64,000 nucleotides of DNA. It comes from Ctenosaura bakeri. Lineage: Eukaryota; Chordata; Lepidosauria; Squamata; Iguanidae. This document shows, piece by piece, positions 1-18,848 of this stretch. The stretch covers positions 434,001 to 498,000 of the forward strand of contig CAOLHI010000019.1 in the NCBI GenBank assembly GCA_948474755.1. The letters are read 5' to 3'. The notes beneath the pieces were generated by a model. That model was not told where the DNA came from and searched no databases. It was given only the letters and a program-made list of their open reading frames with translations. Positions within the stretch are counted from its first letter, which is position 1; each line of letters begins with the position of its first letter. The position numbers and the translations under genes are program-made.

Positions 1-4881
<4,881 letters not shown>

Positions 4882-5023
4882 CTATAAACAGACGGGGGGA
4901 AAAAAGTTAAAGTCGTACAAGTAATTTGCCAGTTGTCAGCATATGGCAATACACCAAAAGAAACCATTCTGCTACCAAATCATCAGTGCTTTCACATAAG
5001 CACTTGTTCACATTTATTCATAG

Positions 5024-5510
5024 CTAGTGTATTTACCCGGTGTTGCCCAGGATTTTATTTTCTCATAGGTAACACTTGTTAGAAATACCTTAGGAATTAC
5101 CTTATGTTACTTTGGGAATTAGATACAATTGAAATACACAGATTTGAGATCCTGTGTCTCTAATTCCCCAAACTGTGTTATCTAGTACCTGTAACTTTTC
5201 CCAAACTCCCCAATCCAATCTGTACTCAAAGTTGTTAACATACAGAGGTTTGGTTTCTGAGGGAATACACTGTCCTCCTTCTTACTGCTAGGCCTCATCT
5301 CCACAGCAACCGGCCTGAGGCCCAAGGGCTTTCTATGGCTGAGAATTCTAAAGGCCCCTTCCTAAACTGCCACGCTCAGGATTCCACTGAATCTTCACAG
5401 GCAGCCAATCATATGAGGTCTTCTCACCTGACACAGCCAATCACATAAAGTCTTTGCCTGCTTGACACAGACAAACTCAAACTCACAAACTTTGACTTTT
5501 ATATATTAAA
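5024..5510 (-). mobile_element. Helitron-like non-autonomous element, copy 1
   Basis: On the minus strand this ~490-bp repeat ends with a small hairpin (CCTGG-GCAACA-CCGGG), then about eight bases, then CTAG. That is the layout of a Helitron 3' terminus. It is clearly homologous along its length to the plus-strand repeat at 31.6-32.0 kb. Its 5' end is degenerate (ATATAAAAGTC where TC would be expected). No Rep/helicase frame is present. The class is inferred from the terminus only; the two-copy homology is seen directly. Confidence 0.55.
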
Positions 5511-6225
5511 TTTATTAAGTAGTCAATAACACCTTTTTATTTGTTCTGCATCCATATAAGAACTACCATTTCCAGTTCTGTTGAGTCACTTGCCACTTCC
5601 TTCCCTTCATAACAAAATACTCTTCTTACATATGGTGGTTTGATAAGTTTCTGTACCAGCCCACGGCCATCCTCGGATGGACAGAGTAGAAAACAGAACA
5701 TCACTGCTTTGTGATACATGCATAAAATAATAAGGATAAAGTATTCAGACATATATAGTCATTGTTTAAAGATCTTATTTTGTGATTACTCTTCTGTGAC
5801 AAATCAGCCATAAATAAGCATAAGTGGTCTTCAATTTTAGATAGTATATCTAAATAGAACTAAATAGACTCTATAAAAAATATCAGAGGGAAAAGAACTA
5901 TGGCTTGATCAGAACATGATGCTAACAGAAAGCACCACATTTAAAATGACACAGAAAACAAGTGTAAGCCAACAGCAAATAATATCTCTGATACACAGAC
6001 GTGCTCTGTTTCAATTTCGTTACAAGTGTAATTCAAAGTTTGAGTTTAATCAATAAAATCAAGCATGCTTGAAGACTAGGTTAACTGCAGTTATCTCCAT
6101 GTGATTTAATCTTACAGTGTTCTTGCTTTGAAGTACCAAGGTACCACCTCTGAAAATCCACACTAGCAAGTATCTCACTATACTCAACAAACTGTAAGTC
6201 CACTTCTTCAAGGGAACTTCTTCTA

Positions 6226-6250
6226 TTGTGTGTGTGTGTGTCTGTGTGTG
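6226..6250. repeat. (TG)n microsatellite
   Basis: A TG dinucleotide run with one TC interruption. Simple sequence in intron 1. Confidence 0.9.
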
Positions 6251-7015
6251 TATGTCTAACAGATCATTTTCACTGCTTGGATTTGCATTATACATCATAT
6301 TTGTTTGCTTGTCCATATTTCACAGAGGCAAACTTTGGAAAATAAAACATCCACCCAACATTTCTATGTGTTGAATTGTGGTCTTCAGATCCAAATCAGC
6401 TGGAGTACTCTAACCTGAGCAACAAAACATGCCACTTGCAACTATGGTTTCGGCTTCTGACTCAAGGAACAGCACAGAACTTGAGAGCAACAGAGCTGAG
6501 GCTACTGATCAGAAGGATGCATTCCATATAGTGCTGATTACTCAAGAGACTACAAGACTAATTTTATGGCATTTTATACCTGATGCATGTGGTGAGCTTC
6601 CATTTAAAACAGTTATGCTGACTTTCAATAGCAAAGTCACTAGTTGCTTGCTTGTAACTCTTGGACTCGGCTCAGACATATTCTCATAGTCTGTTGAGAT
6701 CATACTTTCGAATTCAAACCATAGTTTTAGTTTCAAAATACACAACAGGTAAATCATAATTTCTAAGGCTTGTCTACTTTCATTTTCCATTTCATCAACT
6801 TAATACAGACATGTATAAGTTCTCGTCTATCACCATGTCACATAATCTCTAGAAATGAAATTACAGATTTAACTAATTTGATTATTCACATTTCAAGTCA
6901 CACCATGTTTAGTACAAACATACAAACTGACTCCAAACCACTTTTTTCTGATTATGGCTTGCTCGTCAACTGCAAAAAATAATCTGCAACTTCACACAAC
7001 ACATGAGACCATAAG

Positions 7016-7752
7016 TTAGGGTTACCATATTCTGAAAAAAAAAAAAAGCCATGTTAACCACCTGACTATATACTTAAACCACTGATCACTATGGGTAATC
7101 TCACGTTCACTGTTCCTGGGAGACCGCCAAGGTATATCAGGTTCTGTAAGCAACACTACAGAATAATGAACTGGCAAAACTATCTCTGAGTAATCCTTGC
7201 CTAAGAAAATCCAATGAAATTCACGGGGGAGCCATAACTCAACGGGTAACTTAAAGTTATGCACATGCACATGTGTGCACACACGCACACAGAATATATA
7301 TAAAACGTGGTAACTGCTACTAGAAATATGCCTAACATTCATTGTAAACAAATAACAATTTTGCCTTCCCCATCTCTTCCCACAGTCACCTGACCTGCTC
7401 CATGAAACCTCCCCATCTGTTGCCCCTAAATGGCCACTGGTTCCCTTAGCTGCTTTGCTCAGTTAGTTTACCTTTCACCTCTGGGTCTGTCTTCCTTCTC
7501 CCCTCCACTCTCTGAGTTGTTGCGCTCTCTCTCTCTCTCTCTCTCAGTACTCAATCAGACCAGTCTCCATCCCTTCTCTTAGCAGTGCTCTCTCAATGGA
7601 GGTGCTAATGAGGAAGAAGCATTGGCACACAGGAGGCAAAGCAGCAGTGGGTATTTTAAAAATTGTCAGACATTTTAAAAATCCACAGGGACAGAAATTT
7701 TAGCTTTGAAAAATGTGGCATGCCCAGGAAAAGGCAAATGTATGGTAACCCT
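7016..7752. mobile_element. hAT-like DNA transposon remnant with 8-bp target duplication
   Basis: The ends are inverted: AGGGTTACCATA on the left and TATGGTAACCCT on the right, with two extra T bases at the left border. ACCATAAG is repeated perfectly on both sides (7008-7015 and 7753-7760), an 8-bp target duplication typical of hAT transposons. The interior has a (CT)n run near 7525-7545 and a CA-rich stretch near 7260-7295. No transposase ORF remains. The family is not identified. Confidence 0.7.
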
Positions 7753-7760
7753 ACCATAAG

Positions 7761-10700
7761 CATATACCCACATGATACCCTAACCCAGTCTAGCTATCAA
7801 CATCACAACCCGAACATACTTTTATAATGTATATATAATAAAAACTGGTAGTATACTCTCTTGAAAAAGAGAATCAAGAATAGATTTTATGCCAGAATTA
7901 CAAAGGTTTTTAAAAGCTTCTGAACTTAGGTCAGAATCACATACTTCAGAGAGCTTTAAAAAGAAGAAGCATATGTACCACTCATAGTTTATTATCATGT
8001 GAAATATATCAGTATAACAATAAAGCAAACAAGGATTGTCAGTCGTTGGTCTATTATGCATTCACCATCATTAAAATAAAATGATTACAGTTTATGTGGA
8101 AACATGGAAGAATTTTTGACAGTACAAGAAACCAAGATGATTTGAAAATGAAACGACAGAAAGAGAGAGAGGGATACATGACTCTTGGAATCAAAGTAGT
8201 CTGTTCACATATCACTAAACAATAATCAAATGCTACAAGGAATTTTAGATAAGTGAAATGTACATACAATCTTCAAAGCAATAGCCAATTTCTTGGGACC
8301 AATCAATCAGAATGTGTACAGTGGGAAAAATTTAGCAAATCAGTAGACGTATTTCTTTTATACCACTGTTTAAAATTAAGGAATAATGAACTGTTAAATG
8401 TTATACAGAAAATTTATGCAACTGGGGAGACTTGGATATTTCTAGTCATTTTTCATTCAAGTTCCTTGTTAGAATTTTGACACAGATCACATTAAGGAAA
8501 AGTGACAGTTCAACATTATTTATTTATTTGCAATGAAATTAACAGGAGTAGGGGGAGGTAGCTATGCAGTTCAGGCTTAGAGCCATCATCTATGTCAAAC
8601 TCTGTTTGCAGTCCACACAGTCTATGTACATGCAAAACTGCACACGTTCTATTGCCAATGAACTTTTTAAAATCTTTTGCAATTAACCAACCATATTTTT
8701 TCAGAGATACAGAGAAGTTAATAAATTTGAAAACTATTCTACATAAAGTAATAAATAAAAATAACTCTTTACTCAGGCATTAAAAAAAAGGATGGAACAG
8801 CATGCTCCAATGCTGTTACAAGGAAATGTCTCTGCCTTGAGTTCTACCTATTACATTTTTGGTGACCCCCCAAATCCCCCAGCCCCCAAATCTGCATTAA
8901 GTAGGTTAGGTTTAATTGTGCCTGACATTTAGTTGTTTTTTGAGATATAGCAGGAGATGCAGTGACAACACACTTAGTACTTGCATCAGATGAATGCATT
9001 GATCATCTTATTCTAAATAAAGCTGATGCACAAAATCTGACACTGTGGGAACAAAGAGGACGTACAATAATGTAGAAAGAGCAACTGGCCATTTCATTTC
9101 AGAGCACAAGAATGAACTGCACCTAACAACATACCCTACTCATGCAGTCTTAGCAATCATACTAAAGGATAACACCAAAGTTGGGGGAGGCAATGCACTA
9201 CTGTGCAAGAGGTTGCCCTTGGGTTTTATGCTCTTTCGAGTACACACACAAAGAACTACGGTGTCTTCTGAGAATCCTAGATGTGGTGGCAGACAGAAAG
9301 GTCTGGTCATAACCCCACTAGCATGCCTCACAAGCTGACTCTCAATTCCAAACAAAAGTGCTTTTGTTTTATAGCAAAGAGGGGAAGGGTTGTTGTTGTT
9401 TTTTTAGAGTGGTAAAGGAAAGTGATATATTTCCTTCTTTCTTACCCCATAGCTCAGTTTAAAAAAAACAACACTCCAGGTGCATGATCACCCATTTTAA
9501 CACCACACTCTCCAGGACACTATAACTGAAATCTGTAACAGGTCAATCCCCCGATCGACCTCCAGCTGTGTCCTAACTTTTCTTTAAGAACATCACTAAA
9601 TATTCAATGGCTCCTTAAGCCACCGGGCACGCAGCTTGTTAGGCTCCTATGCAAGATTTTTTTCTTCAATTCAGAAAATAATTGGGGAGTTAAAATATTT
9701 ACCCAATCTTTCTCCCAACAAGAGACTCAAAGAAGCACATAAAAATTTAAAACAGTTGTAAAAACTTTACTTTACAAAGTTAAGCAATTCTCTAGTACAT
9801 AAAAAGCACTGTTTTATTTGTCAGTGGCTCTTTTCACCACTGAACTAATGCAACAAGTTTAGAATTAGTGACAAATATATTACAAATCCCTATGCAAAGT
9901 AAAGACAGCTTTCCAAACCTCTACCCTTAATAGTCATGCCATTTTATGACCTCTTAAAGTATTATGCTCCTTGAATACATTCAGTGTCAACCGCTACCTA
10001 AAGAATTTCCTTTGGCTATGTATATTAAATGCATTTCAAATGTTAGTATGTTAGCTACTGAGCTACTGCAGGAGGCCAAGGGAAGGGTATTAGACAGTTA
10101 AAGACAATTGGAATTTTTTTCCCTTTTGGACTGGTGCCTTCAGTTCACTGCAGCACAAAGTAAGTTGACCATAAAAGGCTCTGGGATTCCCATGCAGAAC
10201 GCTCAAATGCATTAACTATATGTACGCTAAAACCAAACAAGCTTCTCACTATGAGCCTACAGTGTCTGTTTATTAGTAGAACAGGAATTTCTCCCCTTAA
10301 AATCTGTTCACTTTAAATAGTAATTTAAATAGCAGGGAATGATATAGAATGTCCAGCCAGCAGCAGCGTACTTCTTAAATTCAGAACTAAGTGCCAGCTT
10401 CTGATAACAGCAGTGGTCATTCCGTCGTGTCTTCTCTTTCACATTTACCTCGTAATTTTACTATTACTATTATTTAGATCTCTGGCTCTTTTATCTGCAA
10501 GAAGAGATACCCTAATAGTTAGGGAAGACAGACCTGTCAAAAGCTATTTAGTTGTGATAGCTAAACTGAGCCTTCAGGTTCTGTGATACTATACTTCACT
10601 AACAGTTGTCTTAATACAGTACGGTACTCATGGGTTTCCCAAAAGTGTCTGACTGGACAATGTTGGAAATAGGATGCTGGAACAGATGGACCATTGAGTT

Positions 10701-13700
10701 GATTCAAGAACGTCCTTGCGTCATGAGCCAATTCACTTACCGAAAATTATTCAGCCAAATTTCTCCTTATTATAAATTTGTTCTACATTTTCCTAACTTC
10801 CCAGAAAAACCAGAGAAACTCAAACGTATCTTTTAACCTTAAGATGATAATATGCTGAATTCAACTCACTTGTTGAGATAAAACACTACAATAGATCTTC
10901 CTCTTATGAAAGGCCAAACTAAATGAACCCTATAGTGATTAACAGTGTATTTCATGAATTTATTTTGGAAGGGTACTATGACATTATCAAAAATAAAAAA
11001 AGGCCTGGGAAATGAGAATGAGAAGATTTCTGCATTTTCAAACTAACTGTGGGTATATGTTACCAGGAAAGAAGGATTTTGCCCCTGAGAATGAAAGTAT
11101 CTTCCTTCTGCTGGAGCATGCCCTGCCATGACTGAAGATGCTACAACTCAGAGAGCTTCTATCCCAACACCACTTGCACATGTTTCACTGGAGAAAAAAG
11201 TCCTTTGTCTATAATAGAAAAGCCTTATTTTGTCAAGTTCATCTCACGAAAATAAGAGACTATAAAGGGTAGCTTCTTAGTGATTCACAAATACCTCCAA
11301 TGGCACTGTTCACATTAGGTCTGTGAGAGTCACAGAGACCATGAAGAAGAATCTGATTAGTCCTAATTTGCACATTCTGCAAAGTGTCTTTGCGGAAAGA
11401 GACAAAGCATGGAATACAGAATAACAAATGGCTATCACCTTCTACAAAGACAGAGGAGGAATATGACAGCCAAAACGAAGGCAATTATGCCTTCTTTCTC
11501 CATTCTAAAAGGAAAGCAGAGAACAAGCAGTTTTGGAGGATCCAGCACATTCTGAGCCCACAAACAGAATACCGGTAGTTCTTGACTACACAACAGATGG
11601 TGGCTCAAAAAGCAAAGGGAGAATAGGTTTAATCCATTTACTGGAGCAGAATCTCTAGGAGCAAAAATCCATCAGATGCAAATTAATAGAATAGTCTTGC
11701 ATTAAATCAGGAAATTGAGATCTACTTGTAAACAATAAGTTGGATAATGTTTAATGTAATATATAAATTATTATATGTATTAAATCTAGCTTGTGTTGCA
11801 GTCAATTATGGACAATCTTTGGCACAGAACTGTCAAGAGATTTTCTTGGAGGAAGGGCAGAATATAAGATAAATTACTGACTGTCTAGAGTGGAACAGGT
11901 TCTGGAGGGGAAAAAATGGACAAAACAGCTAATCCCTGGGAGCTTCTAGATTACAATTTGCCATCATAACCCAACACAAAAAAATTGGAGAATGCAAGGG
12001 ATATCTGTGATTCTGACCACCTCTGCTGTAGTCCCTGACCATCCGCAGCCTCAAACAAACAAAACAAAACAAAAACAACTTATCCAGAATTTAAAGGAGC
12101 CTCTGCAATAACGTAGACCATTTCTGCACAAGAGAGGAGCAGTAGTTCACCACGTGTCAACAGCGGCATTTTTATACTCCAGTTCAGAAACTGTGCTGCC
12201 TACACTCCCTTGTTTACATCATACTATTGCGGAGAACAGCAGTTGTCGCATCCGCAACAGCAAGTCTCTAGTCACTCCCATTCCCCTCCCTCAGCCTGCT
12301 CCGCCATTGTTAACTGGTCTGTTTTAAAACACATACAAGCGCACACACACACACACTTTAAACACATTTCTGTATTGCTATGTTTGTGTGTAGGTATGTA
12401 CGTGTGTTGATACATGGAAAAAGACACGTCCTAATAGTCCATTACCAGATCCACTCTCTTCCCGCTGTCTGTTTAACACATGAAGACAATAATGATGGCA
12501 GTCTGTCCTTTGATGGGCAGAGAGAGAGACAGAGATAGAAATGATGGAAGGGACAGCCTGGGAATGCTCATATCCAGCCACTTCTGCGCTGTGAATCGAT
12601 GCTACACTTCTCCACGTAGGCAAAAAACAAAGCAGAACTGGTTTGGGAGATTTACATTGGATTTATTCCAGTTTTCTGAAACAGTGGTTTCTCATTGCAG
12701 TGAACCATTCTAGGAGCTGAAAATGTGCAGAATCATGAGGAAAACTATGATGCTAAAATTGCTCAATGTACAGACGGGAAAGTAAGGATCTGATGCTACT
12801 ATGATGTATCAACCTTGTGCAGAAATGGCCGTAAACTATAGCACAGGGGAATTCAGCAACATTCACACATGTACAAGGTTGTCTGGATGCTAGGTTATGT
12901 ATCTTCTCATACTTTCCCACTTCCGTTCATGTACAATTCCTCACATGCTTTTGAATATGACATGCCAAATGATAGTTCTGGACCAATCAGTGATTAACAG
13001 TAACTTGATGAATATTCAGCAGCGGGGGGGAGCACATGCAGATACAAAAGAATATATTTGCTACTTCATCACAAGGTGGAAGTAGCAACTGCATTCTGAC
13101 AAACTTGTTTTTGGCTCCACTCAATTTATTTCAATCTTAATCGCTAAAGGAAAATGTTCAGTGATTACTCGTTCCTCAAAATAATGTTCTAACAGAAAAA
13201 ATAATATAAAAATATTTGTATTTTGACCATACCTTATAAATTTTCTAAAGCTTATTTAAACACAACAATAACAAGGAAACAAATGTGTCCTTGCAAGAAT
13301 AAAATCATAAAACTATGTTGAATATGTTAGGGATACAGTTCTACATTTGTCTGATTCTGATACTTTTTTGTTAATATTATTACTAAAACTGGCATGCACC
13401 CAGCTTTCTCCCATTAATGAACAAGTATATTCTTATAGGAAAGGAAGGTCTTTTGTGTACACTAGAGCACAGAAAAACAGTCTCACCATGTATGACCCCA
13501 ATGTCTTCTTCTAGATACTTTTATCTAGAGTCCATCTTATTGTCAACATAGTGATGAACAGAAGATATGTGCTAAACATACTGGAAATGTCAGTACATCT
13601 TCAGTAATTGGTGGCACATGTAACAGTTAATCTGTTGTTAGTCTTATTTTCTAGGATCGATAAGTGGAAGAAAAAACAGGTTATTGATCTCAAATTTCTT

Positions 13701-14835
13701 AAGGTTATATAATAATGCAGCCCTTTTTAGTATGAGAATAATAAAACAGTATCATATCATGGCTCTACATAAACTCTGAAGATAATATCTACAATTTGAC
13801 ATTTGCAAACTTTTCAAAGGGACTTAATTACATACAGTAAGCAGTAACCTGCACAACTGAAAACAAAGAACTACATAATTCATAATGTGTAGGAAATAAA
13901 GGCAGGGTGGTCAAACCTCTACAGGGCCAAAGACTTCTTTGAAAGTGCTTAAGGGCCCCATATCCATAAGGGTACCACCCACTCATGAACTCCCTAGGAC
14001 TCAAGAGACCCAAAGTTATGAACCCCTCAACTAGTCAGCATCAGAGCATTTAATTCTTTTCCCCCATTGACTACAGTGCATTTACTGGTTTATCACTGAA
14101 TGACAACAGCAAATGATGATGCAAATTACGCACACATTGGAGAGCACTAGAAGACTGCACAAAAGGAGCTGAGACTCACATTTTGCCCCTAGAATAAGGA
14201 ATCTTAAAAAGAAAAACATACCAGTGGGGTCAAAAGACTCCAAGTATGCATATATTGTAAAATTCATTTATGGGAACTAGAAAACTGAATTTTCTATTGA
14301 AACTAGAAAACTGAAATTCAACACAGCAACTTAGTTTAACTTCTCACGCAGCATGAAAGTCAGTGTGTAGTCACCTGCACAGCTTATACTCCAAAGTTAT
14401 GCCACTAAAATGCCACAAAAGTGGATAGAAATGGTGACAAACAGAAGTAAATTATATGCAAAAGTATCAAAGGAGTCAACAGACTCTTTCTTTCAAGTAT
14501 AAAGTTTAAAACTATTATGCTTTTCAGACTTGATTGTTAAAGCTTGTCTTCTCTTCTTTATTGTACGAGTGCATAATGACTTCCTGTTAAACATTCTTTC
14601 ACTGGTTTCACTGTTCATACTTGTTTTTCTTACTTTTCCCACATTAGAAACAGGAGACCATTAGAAAGAACTCTTGATGTGTATACAGCTACCTAAAGCT
14701 GAAACACACCTATTAACAAAGTAGAATGCATTGTTGTTCAACTGGCTGAAGACTGCATCTGTCCTGGCTAAACACGAAAAACATGCTTATTCACAATTTC
14801 AATAACTATCTGTTAACACTCTGTGTGTGTGTGTG
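7761..14835. other. Unannotated part of intron 1
   Basis: AT-rich intronic sequence with short random reading frames only. It has a CA run near 12340-12356, a C-rich patch near 8866-8890, and no repeat that I can assign with confidence. Confidence 0.6.
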
Positions 14836-15055
14836 TGAACAAATGCCTTCAAGTCGCCTGTCAACTTATGGTGATACTGTGAATTTCACAGGGTTTTCTA
14901 AGGCAAAGAATATGGTTTTGCCAGGTTCTTCCTCTGAAATACAGCCTACAGCATCTGATATTTGTTGATGATCCCCCTTCCAAGTACTAACCAGTGCCGA
15001 CCTTGTTTAGCTTCCAAGATCAAACAGTGTATGGTGCCTTTAGGGCATTTAGGCC
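14836..15055 (-). mobile_element. 5S rRNA-derived SINE, minus strand
   Basis: Read on the minus strand, the head resembles the internal part of 5S rRNA: GATCTTGGAAGCTAAACAAG, then GTCGGCACTGGTTAGTACTTGG and the equivalent of the GGGAGACC and GGTGCTGTAGGC segments. The tail is a Bov-B-like end (ACTTATGGTGA / CTTCAAGTCGCC on the plus strand), followed by a TG/CA run. A 5S head with a Bov-B-type tail implies RNA polymerase III transcription from an internal type-1 promoter and mobilisation by Bov-B LINE machinery. Confidence 0.8.
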
Positions 15056-15539
15056 CTCTCTACTGAGGGAGTATGCCACTCTAACATTCACATTACAATT
15101 GTATACACTGGGATGTATCTTCTTACCAATAATACTCCAATTCTGTACTCAAAATCTGTGATACACTGGAACTATGTCTCAACATCTCAGCATATTTAAG
15201 AGAGAATGAAGTCAAAGGGCCATTCAAAAATCTCCTGAATAGAATACACACATAGGCAGCCAATTTAATTACAAAAGAAATAAAGCTATTCTATCTCAAC
15301 CAAAACACAGAACTTTTTGTATTGAGGGGAACTGTCACAGTTCTGATATCAATCACTACCTTTTCTAATTAGTTTTCATGACAGAATATAGTAATTCAAT
15401 TTTCCACAGCTTCATCATATATAAGTTTATACATGGACCTTAAGACACACACATACTGTTTATATATTATATAATAAATTTTACTGGTTTCTCTGCATGC
15501 ACATAAAATGAGGTCTTCCTTACCTGCAGTCTCCAGATA

Positions 15540-15735
15540 TTTAATTTTAAGCAACCACAATCATATCATGGTCTACATCTAAAATGATGGTGACAAACAA
15601 ACAGATGCGCTGAAGTTTCCATGCACATTGTCACCATTAGGTATCATGGGATGCCAGCACTCATGGTTTTTTTCCTTTTACCCAGGGGTTCCTGGAGTGG
15701 AATCCCACATATATGGAGGGCCCACCATATACAGT
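15540..15735. repeat. Possible Tigger-like MITE fragment
   Basis: One end-like motif (GGAGGGCCCACCATATACAG) resembles the termini of the Tigger-like MITEs at 40-41 kb. The partner end is not evident, so this is at best a truncated copy. Confidence 0.35.
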
Positions 15736-15954
15736 AAGAAAAGAAATAAATTCACTTCAAGACTATGCACTCAGAATATCTTACCATCATTCTCAAGACT
15801 TTATGAACAACTTCACAGAAAAGTAGAAGATGATCTAGCATATGTAGCATAATCAAAACAAAAAATCTGAAGTGAATTACTACTTACAAGACGTTTTCAC
15901 AGTTTTAGTTCTTACAAAAGCTCTACATACAAAAAGAATTTGTTTCCTCAGATG

Positions 15955-16055
15955 CTTTGGATTATATCTTCCATTAGTCCCAGTCTATATTGCTAATGGT
16001 CAAATTATATGTTTTTAGCCAAAACATCTGGAAGGCCCCATGGTGGCTACCCTTG
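15955..16055. repeat. Degenerate palindromic interspersed repeat
   Basis: A sequence of the type TTGGATTATATCTTCCATTAG ... ACATCTGGAAGGCC is a decayed form of a repeat common in lizard genomes. A similar decayed copy lies at about 30808-30905. Ends are not sharp and the class is unknown. Confidence 0.4.
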
Positions 16056-17536
16056 CATTTAAATTAAAAATCCCAAATGAGACATTATCAAAAGAAACAT
16101 GACCACTATTAATAATAAACTAATGACTACAGAATTGTTCTTAATATAAGACAGCTCAAAGAAAAAAAAGGTACAACATCAAAATGCTCTGGAGTCAACA
16201 GAACAATCTGTCAACTCCTTCTCCAATACAGCATTAGAACACAAATAAGATTCTAACAATATCTGTTTTCCTCTTGTTAAGGGTTACAAGTTTTAACATT
16301 TGGTCTGCCACACTAGACCAATGGGCCTCACAAAAAGGGCCATGCACCCAAAGTAGGAGTGAAGCCTGGTGTACTCATTAAGAACTTTAAAGTTAACTAT
16401 AAGCACCTGTAAGTTATAGGTGCCTAGGATTTCTATAAATGACACACTGTTTCTGAAATCCAATGCATAATTCTAATATGACTAAAGTCAATTCAGTCAT
16501 ATATTTGAAGTCAGAAACACATTAATGTGAAAATATCTCCCCTATGAAACCCCAAACACACAATCATAAAAAATGAAGCTAGACTTCTAAACATGATCTA
16601 TCTTTATGAAAGATTAGGAACCACAGAGAGAGACAAAGCTGAGAGACTGGTATACCAGTTGCAACAACTCCTGAAAGAGACAGTCTGTTTATGCAAAAGC
16701 CATCACTGCCTGTTATATCACCCAAGGTTGCAAAGGCTCGGGAATAAAACTAGGAACCCATGCTATCTTCAAAGGAATTGCGGGAGGGAACAGTGTCAGA
16801 GAAATTGTGAATATATGGGGTTATATAATATGTTCAGCTGATGTTAGCAAAAGTAATCCACGTTTCTGATGGAACTATTTTCCACCTCAATTGATAAAAT
16901 ATTTCTTTGGACGACCCATCCACCCACTTCTGCTTTCACCTTTCTAACATCCACTAACTTGAATTTGTGCTCCAATAGGAGTGCACAGACAATTCTCAAT
17001 CCTGTTTAGTGACCGCCTCATCTTACTTGGATATATATGTCAACTGGTTACAGAATTCCCATGCTTTGGCACATTACATGCTCCAGTTCTCTTTTTTGTC
17101 ATTTTCTTCACACACAGTAGACAGCATTCTGCGACTCCCCAGTAGCAATACACTATCTTATACACCTTCCAAACCACAATGAATAACTGTAACACTTCCT
17201 GCAACCAACTACCATACTGAAACATCAGCGACTTGAAAGAATGAAAAATCAATTTAAACCATGACTGTGACAATAAGGGTACTGCACACATATCCTATTA
17301 AAAGACCTTTTGGCACAGTCAGTTAACCACCAAATGCTTGTTCATATAAAAATTCTTTACCTGCTAGTGAAAGGAGTTCAAGGAGCAGGGCAACCTAATC
17401 TTTCATACGAACGCATTCCACAGCCTGAAAGTAGCCATTGAGAAGACTCTCTCCCATGCCTTCGGCAAAGGTAGGCATGAAGGTGGTGGTACCAAGAGAA
17501 AGTCATCTATTATGGATTTAAAACTCTAGCAGGCTC

Positions 17537-17587
17537 ATATATTATTACACTGTATATATTATTACACTGTATATATTATTACACTGT
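17537..17587. repeat. 17-bp tandem repeat, three units
   Basis: The unit ATATATTATTACACTGT occurs three times without change and then runs into the following interspersed repeat. This is a short, young minisatellite. Confidence 0.9.
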
Positions 17588-17920
17588 ATATATTCATGTA
17601 TAAGTTGAGCTCATGTATAAGTCAAGGAAAGGTTTCGGGGCCAAAACTATGGATTTTGATATGATTCATGGATGAGTTTTCCCAGAGTGGGGAAAACAGT
17701 GCTGCTTCAGGAAACCAGCTGCCCCCGCCTGCCACCACCATTTTCTCACCCAGACATTCAAAAAGGCCAGAAACAGCATTTCAGTGGAGAGAGCAGAGGG
17801 GACGGTGTTCTTCTGGAATGGACTAAGCTTTTGCCTTTGTCCACTCTACTAAGAGAAGGGGGTGTTTCCTTTTTTGATAATAGTTAAGCACTTGTACTGA
17901 TTTGTGGTTAAGTCAACCCA
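17588..17920. repeat. Interspersed repeat with TATAAGT motifs
   Basis: It contains the phrases CATGTATAAGT (twice), TTTCGGGGCCAAAACTATGG and GATTTTGATATGA, which I recognise as a recurrent dispersed sequence in reptile genomes. I cannot assign a class. No coding capacity is evident. Confidence 0.45.
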
Positions 17921-18848
17921 GTTTTTGGGGAAGTTGATTGTTGGACTAGAAGTTCTAGATGCATACACAAGCATATAGAGTAATTTTAACTATGAATGCT
18001 TCTGTGCTCCTTAGGGAGGAATTTCATCATGTTTTGAGGAGTCCCTGGGATGTTTTAACTCAAAGAGAATACTTTTCTCCCTCAAACAGTAAAATTTTGG
18101 TTTTCTTTCTGTGTGAAGAAAAAGGCTTCTCATGAGCTTTAAACTCAGGGAGACTTCAAAACATGGCAAAATTACCTCCATGGTCCTTATTGTGGGGGGA
18201 GAAGTCTGTTAAAAAAAAAAGTACAGAACTGAACCTGGGCAGTTTCTCATCCCTGCACTGATGTAAAATATATGGAACACTGAACCTTACCAGGAAGGCT
18301 GAAGAAACAGGTCTTTAAAATACAAGAAATTGCCAGATGATGTAGAATACTGGGGAAAATAATATTTAGGCAGATTTTAAGTTAAAACAATTTGCAATGT
18401 AAATGACTAAATACTGACAGATTGGTCTTGAGCATTCAACATATATTGTCGATGGTACAGATCCCATAATCCCGATTCCTACAACATGGTAAGCCATAGC
18501 TGAGATAAAATCTTGACTATACATGCTCACACCATGAGGAGGAACTGCTAAACGAACTATGGACCTTCTGTCCCTGTTTTGTTTATCCAAACTAGAAACT
18601 CATATTTGTCTCTCTCCCACAAATGACTAAGTCATCTGCCAACAAGCCATAGCTCTTACACTAACTTCTCAAGAGAAAGACAAAGTGGAATTCCTAGTTT
18701 GCACATCATGCTGAACAAGCAATGGATGGAGAGTTCATACACTTAGATGATCCAATTAACAAGAGCCGTCCAGCAAGAATTCTAAGCAGTGTGCATAACT
18801 GTGGTGGATTATTCAAAATAATGGCTTACTGACATTCAGACAGACCCA

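Noticed and set aside
16593..16841. 82-codon frame with a plausible start (MIYLYERLGTTERDK)
   Set aside because: It looks superficially protein-like but has no recognisable domain, splice context or homologue that I can name; left as unassigned.
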